From assembly GCF_008801405.1 (NCBI RefSeq), contig NZ_VZPV01000001.1, forward strand, positions 1,612,001-1,676,000: a stretch of DNA of 64,000 nt, in the 5' to 3' direction. A program made the translations under genes and the position numbers. This stretch comes from Ralstonia insidiosa (GTDB taxonomy: Bacteria > Pseudomonadota > Gammaproteobacteria > Burkholderiales > Burkholderiaceae). How positions within the stretch are numbered: position 1 is the stretch's first letter; each line of letters begins with the position of its first letter. Positions 17,201 to 25,497 of this stretch are shown piece after piece. The notes under the pieces were generated by a model. That model did not search any database, was not told the origin of the DNA, and saw only the letters and a list, made by a program, of their open reading frames with translations.

Positions 17201-18049
17201 TTACTTCCCGCTCGCCAATGCCTTCCCGTAGTTCGGGAAGAACACCTGTTCTCCGTTCACCTTGAAATCGGCAATCGCCTGCTGCCCGGCAGGCGAGGTG
17301 ATCCATTCGATCAGCTTGGTCGCGTCGGTGTAGTTGATGCCGGGATACTTCTTCGGGTTCACGGCGATGATGCCGTATGGATTGAACATGCGCGGGTCCC
17401 CGGCCAGCACGATGTCCAGGCCCGTCTTGGCGCGATACGCACCGTAGGTGGCGCGGTCGGATAGCGTGTACGCGTTCATCTGCGCGGCCATGTTCAGCAC
17501 TTCGCCCATGCCCAGGCCCGCGCTCACGTACCAGGGCTTGCCTTTCGGTTCGATGTTGGCGGTCTTCCAGTAGGCCTTTTCCATCACGTCGGTGCCGGAG
17601 TTGTCACCCCGTGAGATGAACTTGGCACCAGCCTTCTCACCGGCGCTGGCGATGGTCTCCATGCTCTGGATGACGTTTCTCTGACCGCGGATGCCTGCAG
17701 GGTCCGCCGTCGGGCCGACCAGGATGAAGTCGTTGTACATCACGTCGCGCCGGTCGATGCCGCCGCCAGAAGCGACGAAGGCGTCTTCCAGTTGGCGGGC
17801 ATGTACCAGCACTACGTCTACATCCCCCGATTCCCCCAGTTTGACCGCCTTGCCGGTGCCAACGGCAATCACCTGCACATGGATGCCGGTGGCGGCCTCG
17901 AACTTGGGCAACAGCACCTTGAGCAAACCGGAATTTTCCGTGCTGGTGGTGGTAGCCATACGGAGATCGCCTGCATATGCAGCGCCGGCAAAAGTGAGGG
18001 TCAGGCACGTAATGGCAGACCACCGAAGGGTTTGGAGCAATCCGGGCAT
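17201..18049 (-). CDS. Tungstate/molybdate-type ABC transporter substrate-binding protein (TupA-like)
   Basis: The 282-residue periplasmic protein has a signal peptide (residues 1-24, ending FAGAAYA) followed by the TupA-type start of the mature domain, MATTTSTENSGLL, where the TTST loop contacts the oxyanion. Further family blocks are GTGKAVKLGESGDVDVVLVHA, GDNSGTDVMEK and LSDRATYGAYR. TupA normally delivers tungstate to TupB and TupC, but no permease or ATPase gene lies beside it, so it is an orphan here. The start MPGLLQTLRW is set by the signal peptide. Divergence from a ModE-like regulator and proximity to a molybdoenzyme operon fit a Mo/W role. Confidence 0.82.
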   Translation of the reverse strand: MPGLLQTLRWSAITCLTLTFAGAAYAGDLRMATTTSTENSGLLKVLLPKFEAATGIHVQVIAVGTGKAVKLGESGDVDVVLVHARQLEDAFVASGGGIDRRDVMYNDFILVGPTADPAGIRGQRNVIQSMETIASAGEKAGAKFISRGDNSGTDVMEKAYWKTANIEPKGKPWYVSAGLGMGEVLNMAAQMNAYTLSDRATYGAYRAKTGLDIVLAGDPRMFNPYGIIAVNPKKYPGINYTDATKLIEWITSPAGQQAIADFKVNGEQVFFPNYGKALASGK

Positions 18050-18209
18050 GTCGTGAGCAGGATGTAAGAGACGTGGACGCTTTATGTTGGATGTTGCATG
18101 ATGGCGGCAACATTGAGGCAGTCGGCAGCGCACGATGCGCCCGCCCCGGGAAACGACGGGAATTGTTCTCCGGGAGCACGCACGAAGTAAATAGGAAATC
18201 ACAAACATA

Positions 18210-19310
18210 ATGACGTTCCAGTTCGAGGTATTCCCGGTGGTGGGCGCCGACGACAATCCGCGCGCCAACGGCAAGGTCTTTCAGTTGCTGCGGGCGGTGC
18301 GTGAAACGGGGTCGCTGCACCGGGCAGCCAAGCAGGTGGGGTTGTCGTACCGGCACGCATGGGGCGTGATGCGCTCGTGGGAAGAGATGCTCGGGCGGGC
18401 GCTGCTGGATATGGAGCGTGGTCGTGGGGCATCGCTCACCCTGTTCGGCGAGCGGATGCTGCGTGCCGAGATGCGCCTGCGTGAGCAGCTTGACCCGGCT
18501 GTGAGCCAAGCCATGGGCCAATTCATGGCGGAGCTGGAAGACGCCTCGCAATCGCAAACGCGCATTCGCTTCTCGGGCAGCCATGATCCGGCGGTCGAAG
18601 TGCTGGCCGAGACGTTTGCGCACGAAAGCCAGGCTTCGCAGCTCGACACCGTGTTTTGCAGCGCCGTGGAAGGACTGATCTGCCTGCAGGAGAAGCAGTG
18701 CGAGGTGGCCGGCTTCTATGTGGCGCCGCAACAGGGTGCTGGCTCAATCGCCCACCAGACGCTGCGCAAGTGGCTGCGTCCGACCGCCGTGCGCCTGATC
18801 GCCTTGGCCGATCGGGAGCAGGGGTTGATGATGTCGCCGGAATGGGCGGGGCGCGTGCAGTCGCTGCAGGATCTGGCCCGGACCCAGGCGCGGTTTATCA
18901 ACCGCCAGCGCAGTTCGGGCACGCGCCTGCTGTTCGATCAACTGCTGGTGGCGGCCGGGTTATACCCCGACCAGATCAACGGTTACGACGAGCAGGAGTT
19001 TTCCAGCGACAAGATTGCCGTGGCCGTGCAGGAAGGGCGGGCGGATGTCGGGTTTGGCCTGCGCCCGGGGGCTGAGGCCCATGGCCTGCATTTCGTGCCG
19101 CTCACGCGTGAGACGTATTACCTGGCGGTGCGCCGCAATGACGCGCTTGCCTCTTGGGTGCGCGAGCTGATCGAGCGCATCGGCCAGCCGGCATTCCGCG
19201 AGGGGCTGAGCCATCTGGCGGGCTATCGCGCCACCGAGCAGGTTTCGTTGCTGACGGCAGACCAGGCGCTTCCTTGGCACGCCGAAGACACCCGCGCGCT
19301 GGCCCACTGA
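18210..19310 (+). CDS. ModE-type HTH regulator fused to a periplasmic-binding-like domain
   Basis: The 366-residue protein begins with a ModE-like winged helix (residues 15-90, with VFQLLRAVRETGSLHRAA and VGLSYRHAWGVMRSWEEMLG). From about residue 110 comes a binding-protein-like domain of the PBP_like type (GSHDPAVEVLAETF, INRQRSSGTRLLFDQLL, GRADVGFGLRPGAEAHG). There are no C-terminal molbindin repeats as in E. coli ModE. It probably senses an oxyanion or a molybdenum-cofactor-related ligand and controls the divergent tupA-like gene. No clear operator was found in the 160-bp gap. Confidence 0.83.
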   Translation: MTFQFEVFPVVGADDNPRANGKVFQLLRAVRETGSLHRAAKQVGLSYRHAWGVMRSWEEMLGRALLDMERGRGASLTLFGERMLRAEMRLREQLDPAVSQAMGQFMAELEDASQSQTRIRFSGSHDPAVEVLAETFAHESQASQLDTVFCSAVEGLICLQEKQCEVAGFYVAPQQGAGSIAHQTLRKWLRPTAVRLIALADREQGLMMSPEWAGRVQSLQDLARTQARFINRQRSSGTRLLFDQLLVAAGLYPDQINGYDEQEFSSDKIAVAVQEGRADVGFGLRPGAEAHGLHFVPLTRETYYLAVRRNDALASWVRELIERIGQPAFREGLSHLAGYRATEQVSLLTADQALPWHAEDTRALAH

Positions 19311-19375
19311 AGTCGTGCGAACATGGCGGGGTTTGCGCGATCAATGACGATGTGCGCCCTCTCCATGTTCCGCCC

Positions 19376-21910
19376 ATGTCACGTTTTTCTGTCTGGACCC
19401 AAGCCCTGCGCATGCTGCGCCGCGATTGGCGCGCTGGTGAGCTGAACCTGCTGCTTGTTGCGCTGGTGCTGGCCGTGGCTGCGCTGGCGTCGGTCAGCTT
19501 TCTGGCCGACCGTATGCATGCCGGCCTGGAGCGCGATGCGCGCCAGTTGATCGGCGCAGATGTCCTCGTGGTATCCGATCAGCCGCTGCCTGCCGACATC
19601 GAGGCGCATGCGCGCGCCGGCGGCCTGGAAGTGACGCACACCGCCACCTTCCCCAGTATGGCCAGCACGCTCACCAACGGGTCATCCGGCGAGCCGGCAT
19701 CGCAACTGGCGGCCATCAAGGCGGTGGATGCGGGATACCCGCTGCGCGGCACGCTCAAGGTGAGCGGCGATGGGCGCGATACCGTTGGTGCGCCTATCCG
19801 CGCCATTCCTTCTGCGGGCACGGTGTGGGTCGATGCACCGTTGCTCGAAGCACTGGGCCTGCGTGTGGGCGATGCCATTCGCCTGGGCACGCGCACCTTC
19901 AAGATCGCCCACGTCATCACGCAGGAGCTGGATCGCGGTGCCGGTTTCATGAACTTTGCCCCGCGCGTGATGCTGCCGATGGCCGATCTGGCGTCCACGG
20001 GCCTCGTCACCTACGGCAGCCGCGTCACGTATCGCCTGCTGGTAGCGGGGCCCGATGCCGCCACCACTGCCTTCCGCAACTGGACCGAAAACGAACTGAA
20101 GACGCGTCAGGTGCGCGGCGTGCGCATCGAGTCTCTGCAGAATGGCCAGCCGCAGATGCGCGAAACACTGGATCGTGCCGAGCGCTTCCTCTCGCTGGTC
20201 GCCTTGCTTGCAGCGATGATCGCGGCCGTGGCAATCACCATGGCGGCGCGCCGTTACACCGCACGGCATACCGATGCGGTGGCCATCATCAAATGCCTCG
20301 GGCTGCGGCAGGGGCAGATTCTCGGGACGTTTGCGCTGGAGTTTCTGCTGATCGGCGTGCTGGGTTCGCTGGTGGGTGTGACGCTGGGCTATGGCGCGCA
20401 CTGGTTGCTGCTGGCGTCGTTGGGGGATCTGGTGACGGTCTCGTTGCCGGCGCCGTCTGTGTGGCCGGCTGTGGTGGGGGTGACGGCAGGACTGGTGCTG
20501 CTGGTCGGCTTTGCTGTACCACCGCTGCTGAGCCTGGTGCGCGTGCCACCGCTGCGTGTACTGCGGCGTGACGTGGATGAGCGCGCCATCGCGGCATGGG
20601 TGGGCTATGCGCTGGGGGCGGCCGCATTCTTTGCGTTGCTGGTGGTGTCGGCGCGCGATGTGAAACTGGGGGCGCTGACGGCGGGCGGGTTTGCCGGCGC
20701 CATTCTGGTTTTTGCGTTGCTGGCGGCCGGCGGGCTGCGCGCGCTGGCCGTGTCGCTCGGGCGCGGTCGTGCGCTGGGCGTCGGCTGGCGTTTTGCGCTG
20801 GCCGTGCTGGAGCGCCGTCGCGGCGTGAGCGTGCTGCAGACCGTTGCCTTGGCTGTCGGGTTGATGGCCTTGCTGTTGCTCGCCATGACGCGCAATGACC
20901 TGATCCGCTCGTGGCACAACGCCACGCCGGCCGATGCGCCCAACCGCTTCATCATCAACATCCAGCCGGATCAGATGGAGGCGGTGTCGCAAGCGCTGGC
21001 CCGTGCCGGCGTGGCCGATCCCAAGCTCTACCCGATGGTGCGCGGGCGCTTGACGCAGGTGAATGGTCAGACCATCGGCCGTGAGACCTATGCCGAATCC
21101 CGCGCACGCAACCTCGTCGAGCGCGAGTTCAACCTGTCTTACGCGACCGAACGGCCGCCGGAGAACCGCATCATCGCCGGCCAGTGGTTTGGCGGGCAGA
21201 AGCCCGAGGCGTCGGTGGAGGAGGGCATCGCCAAGACGCTGAATCTGCACCTGGGCGACGTGCTGCGTTTCGACGTTGCCGGGCAGACGGTGGATGCGCC
21301 CATCACATCCTTGCGCAAGCTCGACTGGAGTTCGATGCGCGTGAACTTCTTCGTGATCCTGCCGCCCGCGGCGCTGCACGACATGCCGCAGACCTACGTG
21401 ACGGCGTTTCGCATTCCGGCAGGACAGGCCGATCTGCCGTCCAGGCTGGTGCGCGAGTTTCCGAACCTGACGGTGGTGGATACCGAGCTGATCCTGCAGC
21501 AGGTGCAGGGCGTGCTCGACCAAGTGACGGTGGCGGTCGAGTTCCTGTTCGTCTTCACGCTGGCGGCGGGCGTGCTGGTGCTGTATGCCGCGCTGTCCGG
21601 CTCACGCGACGAGCGCCTGCGCGACGCTGGCGTGCTGCGCGCGCTGGGCGCGGGCTCCGGCATCGTGCGCCAGACGCAATACGCCGAGGTGCTGATCGTG
21701 GGTGGCCTGGCCGGATTGATGGCGGGCGTGGGCGCCATCGCCATCGGCTGGGTGCTGTCGGCGCATGTGTTCGACTTTCCGTATCGATTCAACCCGGCGA
21801 TCTTGCCGGTGGGCATCGTGGGCGGCATGCTGTGCGCCTTTGCCGGTGGCTGGCTGGGTTTGCGCGACGTGCTGCGCCGCCCGGCCATGGCGACGCTGCG
21901 GGATGCTTGA
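19376..21910 (+). CDS. FtsX-like ABC transporter permease (YbbP type)
   Basis: The 844-residue inner-membrane protein has ten or so helices and two FtsX domains: one after an N-terminal helix and large periplasmic region (helices near residues 280-420), the second at the C terminus (FLFVFTLAAGVLVLYAALSG, IVGGLAGLMAGVGAIAIGWVLS). It resembles YbbP of the MacB-like mechanotransmission class. Partners normally include an ATPase such as YbbA, but none is adjacent. The start MSRFSVWTQALRML is set by the family. The ribosome site is poor, and a longer in-frame reading into the preceding gene is rejected. Confidence 0.83.
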   Translation: MSRFSVWTQALRMLRRDWRAGELNLLLVALVLAVAALASVSFLADRMHAGLERDARQLIGADVLVVSDQPLPADIEAHARAGGLEVTHTATFPSMASTLTNGSSGEPASQLAAIKAVDAGYPLRGTLKVSGDGRDTVGAPIRAIPSAGTVWVDAPLLEALGLRVGDAIRLGTRTFKIAHVITQELDRGAGFMNFAPRVMLPMADLASTGLVTYGSRVTYRLLVAGPDAATTAFRNWTENELKTRQVRGVRIESLQNGQPQMRETLDRAERFLSLVALLAAMIAAVAITMAARRYTARHTDAVAIIKCLGLRQGQILGTFALEFLLIGVLGSLVGVTLGYGAHWLLLASLGDLVTVSLPAPSVWPAVVGVTAGLVLLVGFAVPPLLSLVRVPPLRVLRRDVDERAIAAWVGYALGAAAFFALLVVSARDVKLGALTAGGFAGAILVFALLAAGGLRALAVSLGRGRALGVGWRFALAVLERRRGVSVLQTVALAVGLMALLLLAMTRNDLIRSWHNATPADAPNRFIINIQPDQMEAVSQALARAGVADPKLYPMVRGRLTQVNGQTIGRETYAESRARNLVEREFNLSYATERPPENRIIAGQWFGGQKPEASVEEGIAKTLNLHLGDVLRFDVAGQTVDAPITSLRKLDWSSMRVNFFVILPPAALHDMPQTYVTAFRIPAGQADLPSRLVREFPNLTVVDTELILQQVQGVLDQVTVAVEFLFVFTLAAGVLVLYAALSGSRDERLRDAGVLRALGAGSGIVRQTQYAEVLIVGGLAGLMAGVGAIAIGWVLSAHVFDFPYRFNPAILPVGIVGGMLCAFAGGWLGLRDVLRRPAMATLRDA

Positions 21911-21943
21911 TGGCTATTTTGATTTTGATGTGATTGACGCTGT

Positions 21944-22348
21944 ATGACTGACGCAACTTCCGGCCAGGAGACTCTGGCTTTTGACCTGATTGGTGGCGAG
22001 GCGCGCGTGCGTGAACTCGTTGACCGCTTCTATGACCTGATGGACCTCGAGCCCGAGTTTGCCGTGCTGCGCGGGGTGCACCCGCCGAGCCTGGATAGCG
22101 CGCGCGACAAGCTGTTCTGGTTCCTGTGCGGCTGGCTCGGTGGCCCGAACCACTACATCGAGCGTTTTGGCCATCCGCGCTTGCGCGCGCGCCATCTGCC
22201 GTTCGAGATCGGCACGCAGGAGCGTGATCAATGGATGCGCTGCATGGCGCACGCAATGCAAGACGTCGGCCTGGATGAAGCCCTGCAGATGCGCCTCATG
22301 CAAGCCTTCTGGCAGACCGCCGACTGGATGCGCAATGTGCCGCGCTGA
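21944..22348 (+). CDS. Group II truncated haemoglobin
   Basis: The 134-residue protein is of the trHbO type. Compared with Mycobacterium tuberculosis trHbO, the proximal F8 His is His84 (in LRARHLPF), the B10 Tyr is Tyr30 (DRFYDLM) and the G8 Trp lies in RDQWMRCM. The residue matching the CD1 Tyr appears to be His (GVHPPS), a known variation in group II. Such proteins bind O2 or NO and are linked to oxidative and nitrosative stress. It starts 33 bp after the permease and may share its transcript. Confidence 0.92.
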   Translation: MTDATSGQETLAFDLIGGEARVRELVDRFYDLMDLEPEFAVLRGVHPPSLDSARDKLFWFLCGWLGGPNHYIERFGHPRLRARHLPFEIGTQERDQWMRCMAHAMQDVGLDEALQMRLMQAFWQTADWMRNVPR

Positions 22349-22393
22349 AGTGCCGCGCTAACGCAAGACATAAGAGCACGCGAGGAGACCCCG

Positions 22394-22972
22394 ATGATCG
22401 GTTTGCCCACCGCGGACGACGTACTCGTGTTCTGGTTTGGCAATGCGTCGCTGGTCGACGCGCGGCCGGAGTGGTTCACCAAGTCCGACGTGTTTGATGC
22501 AGAGATTCGCGCACGCTTCCTGCCGCTATGGGAAGCGCTTGCCGTGGGCAGCGCGGATACGTGGATGGACACGCCGCAGGAGGCGATCGCGCGCATCGTG
22601 GTGCTCGATCAGTTCTCGCGCAACATGTTTCGCAATACCGCGCGCGCCTTTGCCAGTGACGCTGCAGCATTGCACACCGCGCAGATCGTCGTGGCAGCCG
22701 GCTGGGACGCCAAACTGCCGACGCGCCGTCACCGCGTGTTCTGCTATCTGCCGTTCGAGCACAGCGAGGCGTTGGCCATGCAGGACGAGTCGATTCGTCT
22801 CTACACGCGCCTGCGTGATCAGGAGGGCGATGCCGATTCGCTCATCTGGGCGGAGAAGCACCGCGAGATCATCGCGCGCTTTGGGCGCTTTCCCCATCGC
22901 AATGCAGCGCTTGGGCGCGCGTCCACGCCGGAAGAGGTGGCGTTTCTTGCGCAGCCAGGCTCGTCGTTCTAG
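22394..22972 (+). CDS. DUF924 family protein
   Basis: The 192-residue soluble all-helical protein has the DUF924 signatures DVLVFWFGNA, WFTKSDVFDAEI, IVVLDQFSRNMFRNTARAFA, FCYLPFEHSE and the C-terminal FGRFPHRNAALGR. The fold resembles TPR proteins and no enzyme activity is established for the family. It lies 45 bp after the truncated haemoglobin with an AGGAGA ribosome site, and its product may be co-expressed. The function remains unknown. Confidence 0.9.
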   Translation: MIGLPTADDVLVFWFGNASLVDARPEWFTKSDVFDAEIRARFLPLWEALAVGSADTWMDTPQEAIARIVVLDQFSRNMFRNTARAFASDAAALHTAQIVVAAGWDAKLPTRRHRVFCYLPFEHSEALAMQDESIRLYTRLRDQEGDADSLIWAEKHREIIARFGRFPHRNAALGRASTPEEVAFLAQPGSSF

Positions 22973-22980
22973 CGGGCAGC

Positions 22981-23577
22981 TTAGTGGCCGAGCACCGAAT
23001 ACATGAGCGTGCCGGAAAACATCAGCAGCACGAGCGAGGCCCCGCGCAGCAGCACAGGCGTGTGGGGCGCCCATGTTCGCCGCGCCGTCAGCAGCACGCC
23101 CAGGTAGGACCAGCCGATCGCAATCGGCACGAGCACGACCAAAAACACGCCGATCGTCCACGCAAAGGAGCTGGCGGACCGGAACGCTTCCAGCGGAAAC
23201 AGCGTGCTCGCAAACAACAGCGCTTTCGGGTTCATCACCGTGGTGAGGAACATGTCGCGCAGGCTCACGGGGCTGGCGGTCACGTGCTGCAGCGCGCCGC
23301 TCTGTCGCCAGATTTTGGCGGCCAGAAAGAGGATGTAGACCGAGCTCACCAGCTTGACGGCCATTGGTAGCCAGGGCTGTTTGGCCGACACTGTGCTGAG
23401 GAAGAATCCCCAGAGCGCAATGCCGACCACGTAGCCGAGTGCTTCCGCTGCAATGAGCGGGCTGGTCCGGCGCACGCCAACTTTGAGGCCGGACGACAGC
23501 AGCAGCGTATTGGTCGGCCCCGGCACGATCAGCACCAGCGACACGTACAACGCCATCTTCAGCAGGGTGTCTTGCAT
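22981..23577 (-). CDS. LysE/RhtB family amino acid exporter
   Basis: The 198-residue inner-membrane protein has about six helices and the family features PGPTNTLLLSSGLKVG near residue 19, a conserved TVMNPKALLFAS segment, and the final LLMFSGTLMYSVLG. Relatives export amino acids or homoserine lactone-like compounds; the substrate is not predictable. The start MQDTLLKM has an AAGG site. It is the last gene of the TetR-LOG-LysE run, 14 bp after LOG. Confidence 0.87.
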   Translation of the reverse strand: MQDTLLKMALYVSLVLIVPGPTNTLLLSSGLKVGVRRTSPLIAAEALGYVVGIALWGFFLSTVSAKQPWLPMAVKLVSSVYILFLAAKIWRQSGALQHVTASPVSLRDMFLTTVMNPKALLFASTLFPLEAFRSASSFAWTIGVFLVVLVPIAIGWSYLGVLLTARRTWAPHTPVLLRGASLVLLMFSGTLMYSVLGH

Positions 23578-23591
23578 GATGGCCTTACGTG

Positions 23592-24176
23592 TTACGTGCG
23601 CTCGCGGCGTTCCGACCACTTGTCGACCGTTTCGCGCGGTGCGCGGGCCAGCATGTCGATCAGCTCGGCCGGGTCCTGGCTCACGTGCAGCAAGTCTGCG
23701 TGATGGCGCTTGAGGAAGCCCTCTTGTACGGCATGGTCGATGAAGGCCAGCAGCTTGTCGTAGAAGCCCGCCACGTTCAGCAGGCCGATCGGCTTGTTGT
23801 GATAGCCGAGCTGCAGCCACGTGAAGGTCTCGAACAACTCTTCGTAGGTACCCACGCCGCCGGGCATGGCGATGAAGGCATCGGCACGGTCGGCCATCAT
23901 CTGCTTGCGCTGGTGCATGCTGTCGACGATGTGCAGCTCAGTCAGCTCCTTGTGGCCAACCTCCTTGCGCACCAGCGATTTCGGGATGATGCCGATGACC
24001 GGGTTGCCGCCGTGCAGCACCGCATCGGCCACGATGCCCATCAGGCCGACGTTGCCGCCGCCGTAGACGAGCGTGAGGCCGCGCTTGACCATCTCATTGC
24101 CCAGCGCAATGGCGCCGGCCTTGTAGTCCGGGCGCTCGCCCGGGCTGGAACCGCAATAGACGCAGATCGATTTCAT
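23592..24176 (-). CDS. LOG family cytokinin riboside 5'-monophosphate phosphoribohydrolase
   Basis: The 194-residue Rossmann protein has the LOG signature PGGVGTYEELFE and the upstream VYCGSSPG and YGGGNVGLMG blocks. LOG enzymes release free bases from cytokinin nucleotides; in bacteria they may also act in nucleotide salvage or plant interaction. The start codon overlaps the stop of the preceding tetR gene as ATGA, so the two are translated together. It is likely under control of that repressor. An older name for this family, lysine decarboxylase, is a misnomer. Confidence 0.88.
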   Translation of the reverse strand: MKSICVYCGSSPGERPDYKAGAIALGNEMVKRGLTLVYGGGNVGLMGIVADAVLHGGNPVIGIIPKSLVRKEVGHKELTELHIVDSMHQRKQMMADRADAFIAMPGGVGTYEELFETFTWLQLGYHNKPIGLLNVAGFYDKLLAFIDHAVQEGFLKRHHADLLHVSQDPAELIDMLARAPRETVDKWSERRERT

Positions 24177-24892
24177 TTGGCAGGGGTAGTGGGGCTGGAA
24201 GCGCCTGGTGCGCCGATCGGCGGATCGTTGCTGCGGCTGACCGCGAGCAAGTCGAATGCCCGCCGCGGCTTGCCGCGCAGGTAAGGCGCGAGGATCGACA
24301 GGATGTGGTAACTCGCACCGTGCAGATGGTCGCGGATCGCGTTCTGGTCGTTGTACTGACGCGGGTGCTGCACGAACTGGAACGACAGCCAGTAGGTGGC
24401 GATCACCACAATGTTGGTGCAGATCGCATCGATTTGGACTGGCGTGGCTTCCATTTCGCCGTCTTCGATGAACTGGTGGCAGATGTCCATGGCGAAGTGC
24501 CGCTTCTGCTCGACGATGCGCTTGAAGTTCAACTCCAGCATGCGGTTGCGTGCCAGCAGGTCGTTGATGTCGCGGTACAGGAAGCGGTAGTTCCACAGGA
24601 ACTCCGACATGTACTGCAGATAACCCCAAGTCTCGTCCAGTGTGGCCTTGTGGTCATCTGGCAGCTTCAGGCGACGCGCGATCTCCTGCTCGAACTGCAC
24701 GAAGATCGAATTGATGATGTCGTCTTTGTTGCGGAAGTGGTAGTACAGGTTGCCGGGGCTGATCTCCAGCTCTTCGGCAATCGTCGTGGTGGTGACGTTG
24801 GGTTCGCCCAGCTCGTTGAACAGGCGCAGCGATACTTCAAGAATGCGATCGCGCGTGCGGCGTGGGCCGGTGGAATGCTGCTTGGTTTCCAT
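24173..24892 (-). CDS. TetR family regulator
   Basis: The 239-residue protein has a typical TetR helix-turn-helix in the first 60 residues (RTRDRILEVSLRLFNELG, TTTTIAEELEISPGNLYYHF) and a larger C-terminal ligand domain with the NYRFLYRDINDLLARN block of one TetR subgroup. The C-terminal tail is low-complexity. Its stop overlaps the LOG start. A clear -10 TATAAT lies 50 bp upstream. It may repress its own LOG-LysE operon; the ligand is unknown. Confidence 0.88.
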   Translation of the reverse strand: METKQHSTGPRRTRDRILEVSLRLFNELGEPNVTTTTIAEELEISPGNLYYHFRNKDDIINSIFVQFEQEIARRLKLPDDHKATLDETWGYLQYMSEFLWNYRFLYRDINDLLARNRMLELNFKRIVEQKRHFAMDICHQFIEDGEMEATPVQIDAICTNIVVIATYWLSFQFVQHPRQYNDQNAIRDHLHGASYHILSILAPYLRGKPRRAFDLLAVSRSNDPPIGAPGASSPTTPAK

Positions 24893-24941
24893 TGAACTGC
24901 CAAGGCCGGTGGCCCTGTCTCCGTGGCGTGTGTGTGCCCGG

Positions 24942-24947
24942 ATTATA
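24942..24947 (-). promoter_or_regulatory. -10 element of the tetR-LOG-lysE promoter
   Basis: A perfect minus-strand TATAAT occurs 50 bp before the tetR start. No good -35 is visible at 16-18 bp. Confidence 0.5.
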
Positions 24948-25032
24948 AAAGATCGTGCTTGTGCAACGACTCCCCACATGCAGTGGGGCAGGCATTGCCA
25001 AACGTTATCTCCGTGTGTGCGCGGGTAAGCCC

Positions 25033-25485
25033 TTAGCGCAACAGCGATGCTACCCACGGCCAGGCGATCGCCACCCATGTTCCCACGCACAGCAGCAGGG
25101 CCAGCATGACGGCGGCGCTGCCGAAATCCTTGGCGCGCTTGGACAACCCATGCTGCTCCAACGAGATGCGGTCGACTGCCGCTTCCACGCTCGAATTGAG
25201 CAACTCGACGATCAGCACCAGCACCAGCGTGCCGAGCATCAGGATGCGTTCCACCACCGTGGCGGGGATGACGAACGCGCATGGCAGCAGGATCGCGCAC
25301 AGCGTCAGTTCCTGGCGGAACGCGCTTTCCTCGTCGATGGCGAAGCGGATGCCGCTGATGGAGTTCTTGAGCGCAAACCAGGCCCGCGTGATGCCCCGGT
25401 TGCCCTTGTGGGGGTTATCGGCCGGCGAATAGGCGCCCGCCGCGGGCGGCGGAGCTGGACGCTCTGGCGGCGTGGTCGGCTTCAT
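25033..25485 (-). CDS. dgkA: Diacylglycerol kinase
   Basis: The 150-residue inner-membrane enzyme recycles diacylglycerol to phosphatidic acid. It has the three-helix DgkA core with EESAFRQEL, ELLNSSVEAAVDRIS and the GLSKRAKDFGSAAV active-site stretch, plus a Pro-rich N-terminal extension of about 30 residues. The ATG start is preferred over an in-frame TTG nine bases upstream. It lies 12 bp after the glycosyltransferase gene and so probably closes the metallophosphoesterase-glycosyltransferase-dgkA operon. Confidence 0.92.
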   Translation of the reverse strand: MKPTTPPERPAPPPAAGAYSPADNPHKGNRGITRAWFALKNSISGIRFAIDEESAFRQELTLCAILLPCAFVIPATVVERILMLGTLVLVLIVELLNSSVEAAVDRISLEQHGLSKRAKDFGSAAVMLALLLCVGTWVAIAWPWVASLLR

Positions 25486-25497
25486 TGAACGCAAGGC

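Noticed and set aside
18141..18180. CCCGG/CCGGG repeat before the ModE-like gene as operator
   Set aside because: Arms are only five bases, 20 apart, in GC-rich DNA; expected by chance.
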